Below, piece after piece: positions 17,173 through 26,323 of a stretch of 64,000 bases of DNA. The notes below the pieces were generated by a model. The model was not told where the DNA came from and did not search any database. It was given only the letters and a program-made list of their open reading frames with translations. This DNA comes from Leisingera sp. ANG1 (GTDB lineage: Bacteria > Pseudomonadota > Alphaproteobacteria > Rhodobacterales > Rhodobacteraceae): NCBI RefSeq assembly GCF_000203975.2, contig NZ_AFCF02000008.1, forward strand, positions 372,001-436,000, read 5' to 3'. Position 1 is the first letter of the stretch. Each line of letters starts with the position of its first letter. Position numbers and translations under genes: made by a program.

Positions 17173-18093
17173 ATGACAGACACCGTGTCGAGAGCAAAAC
17201 ACGCCCCGCGGATCGCCGCGGCGGCCCTGGGCCTGTTGGTCCTGGCAGCCTGCGAGGACGGGCCGAAGCTGGGGTTCCTGGAGCCCAAACCCAAGGCGGA
17301 GGGCGAGGTCAAGGCTTCCAGCAGCACCAAGCTGGTGGAACGCGACGTGGAAGCGCCGGATGTGTTCCAGGTGACCGAAGCGGGCCTGTGGGACGGCCGC
17401 CCCTCGATCGGCGGCGTCTGGGTGGCGCATCCCGATACCAAGGACCCGGAACGGGTGATCATCCGCAACAATGCCAATGGCCAGTTCGTGATCGGCGCCC
17501 TGTTCCGGCGCGAGCGCGAAATCCCTGGGCCGCGGCTGCAAGTGTCCTCTGATGCCGCCGCAGCACTTGGTGTACTGGCAGGCGCCCCGGTGGAGCTGAA
17601 CGTGACCGCCCTGCGGCGCGAGGAGGTTGATCCCGATCCGCTGCCGGAAGAGACCGCAACCGGAGATGCCGCCCTGCCGGAAGGTACGGAAGTGACCGAG
17701 GCTGCGCTGGCCGGAAGCGAGATCTCTGAAACCCCGCTGGATCCGATTGCCGGCGCCGCGGCTGCAATCGAAGCCTCGGCACCCTCAGCCGCCTCTGCTG
17801 CGGCCCCTGCCAAGGCAGAACCTGCCGCCGCCGCGGCCCCCAAGCGGCAGAAATCCTCGCTGAGCAAGCCGTTCATCCAGATCGGCATTTTCAGTGTCGA
17901 GGCCAATGCCAAACGGACCGCCAACATGATGCGCAGCGCCGGCATGGTGCCGGAAGTGCGTGAGCAATCCGCCAGTGGCAAGACCTTCTGGCGGGTGCTG
18001 GTCGGCCCGGCACAGAACAAATCCGAACGCAGCCAGCTGCTGCAAAGCGTGAAGGAAACCGGATTCGCGGATGCCTATGCAGTCTCAAACTGA
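17173..18093 (+). CDS. SPOR-domain lipoprotein
   Basis: The 306-residue protein starts with a short basic segment and a hydrophobic stretch ending in the lipobox LAAC, so it should be lipidated and carried to the envelope. A long Ala/Pro/Glu-rich linker (about residues 150-230) leads to a C-terminal SPOR domain (FIQIGIFSVEANAKRTANMM onward) that binds denuded glycan strands at the division septum. The ATG at 17173 precedes the signal sequence. Its 3' end overlaps the carboxypeptidase gene, a pairing that fits a shared role in cell-wall remodelling. Confidence 0.88.
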   Translation: MTDTVSRAKHAPRIAAAALGLLVLAACEDGPKLGFLEPKPKAEGEVKASSSTKLVERDVEAPDVFQVTEAGLWDGRPSIGGVWVAHPDTKDPERVIIRNNANGQFVIGALFRREREIPGPRLQVSSDAAAALGVLAGAPVELNVTALRREEVDPDPLPEETATGDAALPEGTEVTEAALAGSEISETPLDPIAGAAAAIEASAPSAASAAAPAKAEPAAAAAPKRQKSSLSKPFIQIGIFSVEANAKRTANMMRSAGMVPEVREQSASGKTFWRVLVGPAQNKSERSQLLQSVKETGFADAYAVSN

Positions 18094-19291
18094 TCCCCGC
18101 ACCGCGCGCCTGGCGCGTGCCCTGAAATCTTCGCTGCGCATGGGCCTGGCTGCCGGGCTGGCGGTCAGCCTGTCGGCGCTGTCCGCCGCCGCCTTTGATA
18201 CCAAGGCGCGCGCGGCCTATGTGCTGGATGCAGGCACCGACACGGTGCTTTTGTCCAAGAACTCCGACGTGCCGCTGCCGCCGGCCTCGATGTCCAAGCT
18301 GATGACGCTTTACGTGGCATTTGAGGCCCTGCGCGACGGGCGGCTGACGCTGGACGAGACCCTGCCGGTCAGCGAGCACGCGATGAGCTACAAGGGCTCG
18401 ACCATGTTCCTGGACACGCTGGACCGGGTCCGGGTCGAAGACCTGCTGCGCGGCATCATCGTGCTGTCCGGCAACGACGCCTGTGTGGTGATTGCCGAGG
18501 CGCTGAGCCCGGATGGAACCGAGGCCGGGTTCGCCCGCTATATGACCAAGCGCGGCCAGGAACTGGGCATGACCGCCTCAACCTTTGCCAACTCCAACGG
18601 CTGGCCCGCCGCAGGGCACCGGATGTCGGTGCATGATCTGGCAATCCTGGCAGAGCGGCTGATCGAGGATTTCCCGGAATACTATCCGCTGTTTGCAGAG
18701 ACCAAGTTTGAATTTGACGGCCGCGCGCCGTCCAATGTCCGCAACCGCAACCCGCTGCTGAAGCTGGGCATCGGCGCCGACGGGCTGAAGACCGGCCACA
18801 CCGAGGAAGCGGGCTATGGCCTCGTCGGCTCTGCCAAGCAGGGCGACCGGCGGGTGATCTTTGTGGTTTCCGGTCTGGACAGCGAACGCGCCCGGGCAGA
18901 GGAGGCAGAAGCCCTCGTTAACTGGTCGTTTCGCCAATTTACCAAGAAAACCGTTGCCAAAGAGGGCATCCCCATCGCCGAAGCCGAGATTTGGCGGGGG
19001 GCCGAGCGATCGGTAGGGCTGGTGCCGGCCGAGGATCTGGAAATCCTGCTGCCGTCTTTGGCCGGCGGCACCATCGAGGGCGAAGTGGTCTACAGCGGCC
19101 CGATTGAGGCGCCGGTAGCCCAAGGCCAGCGGCTGGCCGAACTGGTGCTGCAGCCCGAGGAACTGCCGGAGGTGCGGCTGCCGCTGGTGGCCGAAAGCGA
19201 CGTGCCCGCAGGCGGATTTGTGGTGCGGGTGAAAACCGCAGCGCAGGTGCTGATCAAGCAATTCCTGACCGGTCCCGAGGGGGCGCTGTGA
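18071..19291 (+). CDS. dacC: D-alanyl-D-alanine carboxypeptidase (PBP5/6 family)
   Basis: The 406-residue protein has a signal peptide and the three penicillin-binding motifs in order: SMSK (near residue 75, nucleophile Ser), SGN (near residue 136) and KTG (near residue 239). It trims the terminal D-Ala of peptidoglycan stem peptides in the periplasm; the C-terminal beta domain is the PBP5-C region. The start may be 18071 or 18077, overlapping the SPOR gene by 23 or 17 bases. It overlaps tmk by four bases. Which Dac paralogue it is cannot be decided from sequence alone. Confidence 0.93.
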   Translation: MPMQSQTDPRTARLARALKSSLRMGLAAGLAVSLSALSAAAFDTKARAAYVLDAGTDTVLLSKNSDVPLPPASMSKLMTLYVAFEALRDGRLTLDETLPVSEHAMSYKGSTMFLDTLDRVRVEDLLRGIIVLSGNDACVVIAEALSPDGTEAGFARYMTKRGQELGMTASTFANSNGWPAAGHRMSVHDLAILAERLIEDFPEYYPLFAETKFEFDGRAPSNVRNRNPLLKLGIGADGLKTGHTEEAGYGLVGSAKQGDRRVIFVVSGLDSERARAEEAEALVNWSFRQFTKKTVAKEGIPIAEAEIWRGAERSVGLVPAEDLEILLPSLAGGTIEGEVVYSGPIEAPVAQGQRLAELVLQPEELPEVRLPLVAESDVPAGGFVVRVKTAAQVLIKQFLTGPEGAL

Positions 19292-19938
19292 CAGCGGACA
19301 CGGGGCGCGGCGGCGTGTTCATCACCTTCGAAGGCATCGACGGGTCCGGTAAGTCCACCCAATGCCGCCTGCTGGCCGAGGCGCTGCAGGCGGAGGGCCG
19401 GGATGTTGTGCTGACGCGCGAACCTGGCGGCTCCCCCGGCGCCGAGGAGATCCGCCGCCTGGTGCTGGAGGGCGACCCTGACCGCTGGTCGGCGGAAACT
19501 GAACTGCTCTTGTTCATGGCGGCGCGGCGCGACCATCTGGAGCGCACCATCGAGCCTGCCCTCGCAGCTGGCAAGGTGGTGATCTGCGACCGTTTTGCCG
19601 ACAGCACAAGGATGTATCAGGGGCTGTCCCGCGGCGATCTGCGTGCAGCGGTGGACCAGATGCACAAGCTGATGATCGGGCGCGAACCGGACCTGACCCT
19701 GCTGATTGACATGGACCCCGCCGAAGGCCTGGCCCGCGCCAAAGGGCGGCAGGGCAAGGAAGAGCGGTTCGAGGATTTCGGGGTCGCGCTGCAGGAGAAG
19801 ATGCGCGCGGGCTTCCTGGCGCTGGCGCAGGAATTTGCCACCCGCTTCCGGGTGGTCGATGGCGCCCGCCCGGTAGAGGAGATTGCGGCCGATGTACGCA
19901 AGCTGGCGGAAGCTGCCCTGAAGGGAACTGGGGCATGA
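19288..19938 (+). CDS. tmk: Thymidylate kinase
   Basis: This enzyme phosphorylates dTMP to dTDP for DNA synthesis. The 216-residue protein has the P-loop FEGIDGSGKSTQCRLL near residue 13, the dTMP-binding TREPGGSPGAEEIR near residue 44 and CDRFADSTRMYQG near residue 99. It overlaps its neighbours by four bases on each side and is probably co-transcribed with dacC and holB. Confidence 0.96.
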   Translation: MTADTGRGGVFITFEGIDGSGKSTQCRLLAEALQAEGRDVVLTREPGGSPGAEEIRRLVLEGDPDRWSAETELLLFMAARRDHLERTIEPALAAGKVVICDRFADSTRMYQGLSRGDLRAAVDQMHKLMIGREPDLTLLIDMDPAEGLARAKGRQGKEERFEDFGVALQEKMRAGFLALAQEFATRFRVVDGARPVEEIAADVRKLAEAALKGTGA

Positions 19939-21053
19939 GCGCTGACGAAGACCTTCCCCGCGCCGACCAGGCCGAGGGCGCACCGCATCCGCGCGAGACC
20001 CTGCGGCTGATCGGGCAAGAGGCGGCAGAGCAGGATTTCCTGACCGCCTACACTTCCGACCGCCTGCACCACGGCTGGCTGCTGACCGGCCCGCAGGGGG
20101 TGGGCAAGGCAACGCTGGCCTGGCGGATCGCCCGTTTCCTGCTGGCAACGCCGCCGGCCGAGGAGGGCCTGTTCGGCGCCCCGCCCCCGCCGCAGACGCT
20201 GGACATTGACGCAGAGCACCCGGTCTCCCACCGCATTCAGGCGCTGGCGGAACCGGGACTGGCGCCGATCACCCGCTCTTACGATGACAAGGGCAAGCTG
20301 CGCAGCCAGATCGTGGTGGACGACATCCGCAAGCTCAACCGCTTCTTTGGCCTGTCGGCCACCGACGGCGGGCGGAGGGTGGTGATCGTTGACGCCGCCG
20401 ACGACATGAATGTCAGCGCCGCCAATGCGCTCTTGAAAATGCTGGAGGAGCCGCCGGCACGCACCACGATCCTGCTGATCTCGCACCAGCCCTCGCGCCT
20501 GTTGCCAACGATCCGCTCGCGCTGCCGCACCCTGCGGCTGGGGCCGCTCAGCGCGCCGGACATGGAGGCAGCGCTGGCGCAATCAGGTGTCGAGCTGCCC
20601 CAGAATATGGACAATCTCGCGGCCCTTGCTGGCGGCTCTGTCGGCGCGGCGCTGCGGCTGATCAATCTGGGTGGCCTGAAGATTTATGCCGAACTGGTGC
20701 AGATCCTCGATTCCATGCCGCGGCTGGACCGCCAGCGCGCCATGGCGCTGGCCGAGGCGGCTGCCCAGCGCGGTGCGGCTGAGAAATTCGAGCTGCTGTT
20801 GTCGCTGACCGAGATGGCGCTGGCCCGGCTGACGCGCACCGGCGCCACCGGCGCACCGCCAGCGCCGGAAGCGGCACCGCAGGAGGCAGCGATGCTGCAG
20901 CGCTTGTCCCCCGATCCGCGCAAAGCGCGCGCCTGGGCCGACCTTGCCGCGGAAGTGACAGCGCGTGCCCGCCACGGGCAAGCGGTGAACCTTGACCCCG
21001 CGGCGCTTGTCCTAGATACGGTTTTCAAGATGCAGGAAACCGCGGCGCGCTAG
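19935..21053 (+). CDS. holB: DNA polymerase III delta' subunit
   Basis: A clamp-loader subunit that works with tau/gamma and delta to load the beta clamp. The 372-residue AAA+ protein has WLLTGPQGVGKATLAWRIA near residue 48, VVIVDAADDMNVSAANALLKMLEEP near residue 152, where the family's SRC motif follows as IRSRCRTLRL near residue 197. The tmk-holB-tatD order is widely conserved in alphaproteobacteria. Confidence 0.93.
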   Translation: MSADEDLPRADQAEGAPHPRETLRLIGQEAAEQDFLTAYTSDRLHHGWLLTGPQGVGKATLAWRIARFLLATPPAEEGLFGAPPPPQTLDIDAEHPVSHRIQALAEPGLAPITRSYDDKGKLRSQIVVDDIRKLNRFFGLSATDGGRRVVIVDAADDMNVSAANALLKMLEEPPARTTILLISHQPSRLLPTIRSRCRTLRLGPLSAPDMEAALAQSGVELPQNMDNLAALAGGSVGAALRLINLGGLKIYAELVQILDSMPRLDRQRAMALAEAAAQRGAAEKFELLLSLTEMALARLTRTGATGAPPAPEAAPQEAAMLQRLSPDPRKARAWADLAAEVTARARHGQAVNLDPAALVLDTVFKMQETAAR

Positions 21054-21088
21054 GCATCCGGCGCGGCGCAAGCGGCACCAGAGGATTC

Positions 21089-21898
21089 ATGACCGAGACG
21101 CCCCCCCAGATTACGGACAGCCATTGCCACCTGGACTTTCCGGACTTCGAAGGCCGCCTGGATGAGGTGATCGCCAGCGCGGCAGAGGCCGGCGTGACCC
21201 GGATGGTGACGATCTGCACCAAGATGAAGAACGAACCGTCCGTGCGCGCCATTGCCGAGGCGCACACGCCGGTGTTCTACGCCGCTGGCACCCACCCGAT
21301 GAGCGCCGCAGATGAGCCGCTGGTTACCGTTGATGAGCTGGTGGCGCTGGCCAAACACCCGAAGTTTGTCGGCATCGGCGAGACCGGGCTGGATTACCAC
21401 TACACCGCCGACAGCGCCGAGGTGCAGCAGGAGTCCTTGCGTATTCACATTGCTGCCGCCCGCGAAACCGGCCTGCCGCTGATCATCCACGCCCGCGCTG
21501 CCGACGACGACATGGCCCGCATTTTGGGCGAGGAGATGAACAACGGCGCCTATTCCTGCGTGATGCACTGCTTCTCGTCTTCGGCAGAGCTGGCCAGGGC
21601 GGCCCTGGACCTGGGCTTCTACCTGTCGATGTCCGGTATTGCCGCCTTCCCCAAGAGCCAGGAGCTGCGCGATATCTTTGCCGCTGCACCCGTGGAGCGC
21701 ATTCTGGTCGAGACCGACGCGCCTTATCTGGCGCCGCCGCCTTACCGCGGCAAGCGGAACGAGCCGGCCTATACTGCCTTTACCGCCAAGGTGGGGGCCG
21801 AGGTATTCGGCATGGACTACACCGCTTTTGCCGCGCAGACGCAGCAGAACTTCGACCGGCTGTTCTGGAAAGCCGCCCAGTATGAGGCTGCCGCCTGA
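21089..21898 (+). CDS. TatD-family metal-dependent hydrolase
   Basis: A TIM-barrel amidohydrolase-like enzyme of 269 residues with the TatD/YcfH signatures: DSHCHLD near residue 10, AGTHPMSA near residue 68, GIGETGLDYHY near residue 94, IIHARAADDD near residue 131, HCFSS near residue 154 and VETDAPYLAP near residue 206. These residues bind two divalent metals. Family members are 3'-5' exonucleases or D-aminoacyl-tRNA deacylases; the substrate is not determined here. The stop and the next start share one base (TGATG). Confidence 0.93.
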   Translation: MTETPPQITDSHCHLDFPDFEGRLDEVIASAAEAGVTRMVTICTKMKNEPSVRAIAEAHTPVFYAAGTHPMSAADEPLVTVDELVALAKHPKFVGIGETGLDYHYTADSAEVQQESLRIHIAAARETGLPLIIHARAADDDMARILGEEMNNGAYSCVMHCFSSSAELARAALDLGFYLSMSGIAAFPKSQELRDIFAAAPVERILVETDAPYLAPPPYRGKRNEPAYTAFTAKVGAEVFGMDYTAFAAQTQQNFDRLFWKAAQYEAAA

Positions 21899-22695
21899 TG
21901 GCTGAGATGCGCTTTACCATCCTGGGCTCGGGCTCATCGGGCGGGGTGCCGCGCATTGGCGGCCATTGGGGCGATTGCGACCCCAAGAACCCGAAGAACC
22001 GCCGCGGCCGTTGCTCGATGCTGGTGGAGCGCATTGATGCGGGCGGCACCACCTCAGTGCTGATCGACACTCCGCCGGACATGCGCAACCAGCTTCTGGA
22101 TGCAGAAGTCGAACGCCTGGACGCCGTGGTCTTCACCCATTCCCACGCCGATCATCTGCACGGGATCGATGACCTGCGCATGGTCTATTACAACATGCGC
22201 CAGCGGATCGACGTATATGCCGACGGACCGACCCAGAATGACCTTTTGAACCGGTTCGGCTACGCTTTCACACAGCCTGAAGGCTCTCCCTACCCGCCGA
22301 TCCTGGACCTGAAGGCCATCAGCGGCCCGTTCACCATTGAAGGTCCCGGCGGCGCAATCCCGTTTCGCCCTTTTGAAGTGAAGCACGGTTCTGTCGATGC
22401 CCAGGGTTTCCGTATCGGCGGCCTGGCCTATCTGCCGGATGTGAAAGAGATCCCGGACGCCGCCCTGCCGGAACTGGAGGGCCTGGAAGTCTGGGTTTTG
22501 GACGCGCTGCGCCGCACGCCCCATCCGACCCATTTCAGCTTCAGCGACGCAATGGAGTGGTTCGAAAAGATGGCGCCCAAGCGCGGCATCCTGACCAACA
22601 TGCATATCGACATGGACTACGCCACTTTGGAGGCCGAGACTCCGGACCACATCACGCCTGCTTATGACGGGATGGTCATCCGGATGGAGATCTGA
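21898..22695 (+). CDS. Metallo-beta-lactamase-fold hydrolase (PhnP-like)
   Basis: The 265-residue protein has the zinc-binding HSHADHLHGIDD motif (near residue 80), a His near residue 161 (EVKHGSVDAQG) and a later HIDMDY, a pattern seen in PhnP/RNase Z-like phosphodiesterases. SGSSGGVPRIGGHWGDCDP at the start is typical of this group, which often follows tatD. It probably hydrolyses a cyclic phosphodiester or nucleotide, but there is no phn operon nearby, so I leave the substrate open. Confidence 0.88.
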   Translation: MAEMRFTILGSGSSGGVPRIGGHWGDCDPKNPKNRRGRCSMLVERIDAGGTTSVLIDTPPDMRNQLLDAEVERLDAVVFTHSHADHLHGIDDLRMVYYNMRQRIDVYADGPTQNDLLNRFGYAFTQPEGSPYPPILDLKAISGPFTIEGPGGAIPFRPFEVKHGSVDAQGFRIGGLAYLPDVKEIPDAALPELEGLEVWVLDALRRTPHPTHFSFSDAMEWFEKMAPKRGILTNMHIDMDYATLEAETPDHITPAYDGMVIRMEI

Positions 22696-22741
22696 TGGGC
22701 GCGCTTGCGCCCTTTTTCATTTACGCATTTTGAGGCCGGAT

Positions 22742-23674
22742 TTGTTTCAAAGCCTGATTGACGTCATCCTGCCGGTGTTCCTGGTTGTCGGCGCAGGCTA
22801 TGCCGCCACCGCGCGGGGCGTGCTGGAGCAGGCGCATGTCGATGGGGTAATGAAATTCGCCCAAGGCTTTGCGATCCCCTGCCTGCTTTTCAAGGCAATG
22901 GCGGAACTGGATCTGTCTGCCAGCTTCAATCCGCAGCTGCTGGCGAGTTTTTATACCGGCGCCTTCACCTGTTTTCTGATCGGACTGTTTGGCGCCCGCA
23001 TCCTGTTCAAGCGGGAGTGGGAGGACTGCATCGCCATCGGCTTTTGCTGCCTGTTCTCCAACTCCGTGCTGCTGGGGCTGCCGATTACCGAACGCGCCTT
23101 CGGGCCGGACAACCTGACCGGCAACTACGCAATCATCGCCTTCCATTCGCCGTTCTGCTATGGCGTCGGCATCACCGCGATGGAGTTTGTGCGCAACCGC
23201 GGGGCGGGCGGCATCAAGACTGTCACATCGGTGCTGAACGCAATGTTCCGCAATGTGCTGATCCTGGGAATCACGCTGGGGTTTGCGGTCAACCTGTCGG
23301 GGCTGGCGATTCCGCTGGTCATCAATGAGGCACTGTCGCTGCTGATCCGCGCGGCGCTGCCTGCGGCGTTGTTTGCGCTTGGCGGGGTGCTGGTGAAGTA
23401 CCGCCCCGAAGGCGATATGCGGGCGATTCTGTTTGTCTGCTTCACCTCGCTGATGATCCATCCGGCGATTGTCTGGACCTTGGGATCGGCCTTGGCGCTG
23501 CCGCAGGATCTGTTCCGCTCCGGCGTTCTGAACGCCGCGATGGCGACCGGGTTCAACGGCTATATCTTCGCCAATATGTACGGGCGGGCCAAACGGGTGG
23601 CCGCGTCCTCCGTGCTGATTGCCACTGGGGCCAGTATCCTGACCGTGTGGTTCTGGCTGCTGGTTTTGAGCTGA
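22742..23674 (+). CDS. AEC-family membrane transporter
   Basis: About ten hydrophobic segments in 310 residues, starting FQSLIDVILPVFLVVGAGYAA, place it in the auxin efflux carrier (AEC) family, whose bacterial members move malonate, malate or other small organic acids. No ATG fits: the frame has TTG at 22742 with GAGG six bases upstream, whereas the earlier in-frame ATG lies inside the preceding gene. The substrate is unknown. Confidence 0.85.
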   Translation: MFQSLIDVILPVFLVVGAGYAATARGVLEQAHVDGVMKFAQGFAIPCLLFKAMAELDLSASFNPQLLASFYTGAFTCFLIGLFGARILFKREWEDCIAIGFCCLFSNSVLLGLPITERAFGPDNLTGNYAIIAFHSPFCYGVGITAMEFVRNRGAGGIKTVTSVLNAMFRNVLILGITLGFAVNLSGLAIPLVINEALSLLIRAALPAALFALGGVLVKYRPEGDMRAILFVCFTSLMIHPAIVWTLGSALALPQDLFRSGVLNAAMATGFNGYIFANMYGRAKRVAASSVLIATGASILTVWFWLLVLS

Positions 23675-23700
23675 AGAAAAAAGGGCAGCAGTTCTGACCG

Positions 23701-23722
23701 AATGTTTCGCGCGCGAAACATT
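23701..23722. promoter_or_regulatory. 22-bp perfect palindrome
   Basis: The core TGTTTCGCGCGCGAAACA extends by AA and TT to a perfect 22-base inverted repeat with no spacer. It sits between the converging ends of the AEC gene and the racemase gene. It lacks a T-run and so is a poor terminator. It resembles a regulator or ParB-type operator but is two bases longer than a parS core. The role is unknown. Confidence 0.6.
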
Positions 23723-23788
23723 TGGGCAGCAAGACTGACCTTATCCTTCAGATTTCATTAGCAATTTTCCACCAAAGGGTTACCGCGA

Positions 23789-24523
23789 TCAAAACCGGGG
23801 ATCATCCAGCTCCAGTGGAAATCCCTTGGGCAGCAAACCAGCCTGAAACCAGTTGATGAAGGAATGGATCGAAAACACCGGCAGGCCGGTGGCCTTCCTC
23901 ACGTCGCGGGCGTAAGGCACCATATTTGTGCATTCCAGCACGATAGCGCCCAGATCCGGTATGTCCGCTACCATTGCGCGGGCTGCATCGACCATGTCCA
24001 GGCGGCAGGATTCGAAGTCAATCGAGGGCGCGTCACCCAGGATATCGCGGGTAAAGGCGCGGAGGCCGTCAGTGCCTGCAATGGGCGTATCCGGCGCAAC
24101 ACCTGCGGCAACAAGGTGGGCGGGTGTCAGCGTCGCCTTGGAAATAGTCAGGATGCCGCAACGCTTGCCCGCGGGCAGCAGGTTTTGCACCATCGGCACC
24201 TGCATCAGCGAGGATGTCGCCACCGGCACGCCCAGCGCCTGCTTCACCTCATCCTGGATCAGCGCCAGGAATCCGCAGTTGGTGGTGATGCCATCGGCGC
24301 CCATGGCGACCAGGTCACGGCCGGCCTCGACAAACAGGTCCACCAGCTCCTTGGGGTTGCCGCGCACGACGTTCTCAGGGTTGGCGCCGCGCACAACCTT
24401 GTAATGGACCGGGAAGTCCCAGGTCATCGCGTTGCCCATGTCGCCATAAATGCGGGGAAAGCGGGTTTCCAGCATCAGGATGCCAACCGCCGCGCCAAAA
24501 ACCGTCTTGCCACCGTGTTCCAT
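23789..24523 (-). CDS. Aspartate/glutamate racemase-family protein
   Basis: The 244-residue protein has the two catalytic cysteines expected of the Asp/Glu racemase superfamily (TTNCGF near residue 82 and LECTNM near residue 195) and the AVGILMLETRFPRIYGD start common to the family's hydantoin-racemase-like branch. It lies ten bases downstream of the GntR gene on the same strand, so the two are probably one operon. With the dehydrogenase and enolase-like genes nearby it suggests handling of amino-acid stereoisomers; the substrate is inferred only. Confidence 0.82.
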   Translation of the reverse strand: MEHGGKTVFGAAVGILMLETRFPRIYGDMGNAMTWDFPVHYKVVRGANPENVVRGNPKELVDLFVEAGRDLVAMGADGITTNCGFLALIQDEVKQALGVPVATSSLMQVPMVQNLLPAGKRCGILTISKATLTPAHLVAAGVAPDTPIAGTDGLRAFTRDILGDAPSIDFESCRLDMVDAARAMVADIPDLGAIVLECTNMVPYARDVRKATGLPVFSIHSFINWFQAGLLPKGFPLELDDPRF

Positions 24524-24532
24524 GTGAACCCC

Positions 24533-25228
24533 TTACTCGTCCGGGACGTAAAGCTGGGAAAAGGCGATGCGGACAGCTTCCGTCGCCTCCTCCCGCCGTT
24601 TCTCGATATGGCTGCGCATGGCCGATACCGCCGCATCCGTGTTGCGGGCTGCAATGCCTTCGACGATCTGGCGGTGGGCCGAAATGTCGCCCGGCGCCTT
24701 GCCCCCTGCCCGGTCGCGCATGCGTTTGAGGTCAATGAGCCGGATATAGCGGATCCGGCCGTTGAGGTTGTTCAGGATGCGCTGCAATTCGCTGTTACCC
24801 GAAAGCTGCGCCAACCGGGCATGGAAGCTTTCGTCCATCGCCAGCAGTTCTTCCGGGTCGGTGGCGCTTTCGTACTCCGGCTCCATCCGGTTCAGGTAAT
24901 CCGCCAGCGCGGCAATGTCCCCATCCGGGGCACGGGTGCAGGCCAGCCGCACGGCTTCGCATTCCACCGCCACGCGGGCCTCATACAGGTCCATGATATA
25001 GCTGGGCGTCAGCGGGCGGCAGAAAAATCCGCGGTTGTTCTGGAAGGTCAGAAAGCCTTCGGCCACCAGCCGGTTCAGCGCTTCGCGCAGCGGCGTGCGG
25101 CTGGCGCCCAGCACCTCGGACAGGGCGCTTTCGTTGATCCGCTGGTCAGGCTTGAAGGCAAAATCCGCCGCCATCCGGCGCAGCGCCTCATACACCCTGT
25201 CCACATTGCTTTCGCGTTTGGCCATCAT
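24533..25228 (-). CDS. GntR-family regulator with FCD domain
   Basis: A 231-residue regulator with a winged helix-turn-helix (INESALSEVLGASRTPLREALNRLVAEGFL, residues 32-61) and an all-helical FCD effector domain containing the metal-binding Asp/His positions (DLYEARVAVE, ESFHARLAQLSGN, HRQIVEGIAARN). FCD regulators usually sense an organic acid or sugar acid. The perfect inverted repeat at 25295-25312, 67 bases upstream of the start, is a likely autoregulatory operator. Confidence 0.92.
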   Translation of the reverse strand: MMAKRESNVDRVYEALRRMAADFAFKPDQRINESALSEVLGASRTPLREALNRLVAEGFLTFQNNRGFFCRPLTPSYIMDLYEARVAVECEAVRLACTRAPDGDIAALADYLNRMEPEYESATDPEELLAMDESFHARLAQLSGNSELQRILNNLNGRIRYIRLIDLKRMRDRAGGKAPGDISAHRQIVEGIAARNTDAAVSAMRSHIEKRREEATEAVRIAFSQLYVPDE

Positions 25229-25294
25229 TCCCGCCGTGTGTTCAATCCGCGGAGCAAACTAGGGCGGTGCCCGGTCCTTGGCAAGATTGAATTC

Positions 25295-25312
25295 GGAATT
25301 GAATACAATTCC
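25295..25312. promoter_or_regulatory. Candidate GntR operator
   Basis: GGAATTG-AATA-CAATTCC is a perfect inverted repeat with 7-base arms and a 4-base centre, resembling the ATTGTATACAAT-like sites of FCD-type GntR regulators. It sits between the LysR stop and the GntR start, in the GntR promoter region. Confidence 0.6.
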
Positions 25313-25320
25313 CTGATCAG

Positions 25321-26223
25321 TCACTCTTGGTGCGCAGTGTAGGGTGCCAGCTCCTGCTTCAAGAGCGCCAGGAACTCCTGCCCGACTGCCGACAGGGGGC
25401 GCGACTTGGAGGTGATCACCGCCATATCCATCATGATGCGCGGCCGGAACGGGCGGGAAACAAATCCGCCGCCGCTCTCGAAGCCCAGTACGAAGGGGTC
25501 GAGGAGCGAAACCCCCATTCCCTCCTGCACGAAACTCAGGAGGTTCTTGAACATATGCGAATGCACGCGGGTTTTCAGAGGGATCCCTGCCTGCTGAAAG
25601 ACTTCCCGGGTGCGGCGGTGGGTCATGTGGTCCGGCCCCATGACAATGAAGGGCACACCCTCCAGCAATTCGGGCGTCAGCACCTCGTGTTCCGCCAGCG
25701 GACTGTCCGCAGGCATCGCCAGACGGGTTTCGACGCTGACTGGATGCACCTCCAGCCCGTCATGGATCAGCGGCATCTCGCAGACGCCGATCTCAAACAG
25801 ACCGGCGATCACCCATTCCTGGATCTTCAGCGAATACTGCGCCTGGAAGGAGATCGACAAATCGGGGCGTGTACGGGCAAAACGGGCGATCAGCGCAGGC
25901 ATGAAACCAAAGGACATGGAGTGCTGCGAGGCCACCTGCAGCTGACCCGCCTGTTTGTTCTGCAGGTCCGTCACTGCCTGCGCCACGTGGTCCAGCCCGC
26001 GCACCACGGTGTCGACCTCCTGAAACAGCACGCCGGCCTCCGGCGTCGGGATCAGCCGGCCCTTGCTGCGTTCGAACAGCTTGAGCCGTGTCTGGCGCTC
26101 CAGCTGGTAGAGCAGATTGGAAATGCCAGGCTGGGAGATCCCCAGTTGCTCTGCCGCACCGGTAACAGTGCCGGTTTCGACAATGGCGTGAAAGGCCTGC
26201 AGCTGGCGGAAGCGGAGAGACAT
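25321..26223 (-). CDS. LysR-family transcriptional regulator
   Basis: The 300-residue protein has the LysR helix-turn-helix at its N-terminus (FHAIVETGTVTGAAEQLGISQPGISNLLYQLE, residues 10-41) and a periplasmic-binding-protein-like effector domain from about residue 90. It is divergent from the enolase-superfamily gene across a 100-base promoter containing an inverted repeat, the classic arrangement for control of the neighbouring catabolic operon. Confidence 0.93.
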   Translation of the reverse strand: MSLRFRQLQAFHAIVETGTVTGAAEQLGISQPGISNLLYQLERQTRLKLFERSKGRLIPTPEAGVLFQEVDTVVRGLDHVAQAVTDLQNKQAGQLQVASQHSMSFGFMPALIARFARTRPDLSISFQAQYSLKIQEWVIAGLFEIGVCEMPLIHDGLEVHPVSVETRLAMPADSPLAEHEVLTPELLEGVPFIVMGPDHMTHRRTREVFQQAGIPLKTRVHSHMFKNLLSFVQEGMGVSLLDPFVLGFESGGGFVSRPFRPRIMMDMAVITSKSRPLSAVGQEFLALLKQELAPYTAHQE

Positions 26224-26249
26224 GTCAGCTCATCACTTTTCATGATACC

Positions 26250-26274
26250 TTATCCAATTCTTTGTATTGGTAAT
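26250..26274. promoter_or_regulatory. Candidate LysR operator in a divergent promoter
   Basis: TTATCCAAT, seven bases, ATTGGTAAT is a near-perfect inverted repeat (CCAAT/ATTGG) of LysR box type in the 100-base gap between the LysR gene and the enolase-superfamily gene. Confidence 0.6.
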
Positions 26275-26323
26275 GATGATCCAGTCAAGGCAGGCTTTTC
26301 CCGCACCTGGGAGGAAGATCAAA

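Noticed and set aside
23864-25342. Long + strand open frame (492 codons) opposite the racemase and GntR genes
   Set aside because: His/Gln/Arg-rich composition typical of antisense frames; both minus-strand genes have clear motifs.
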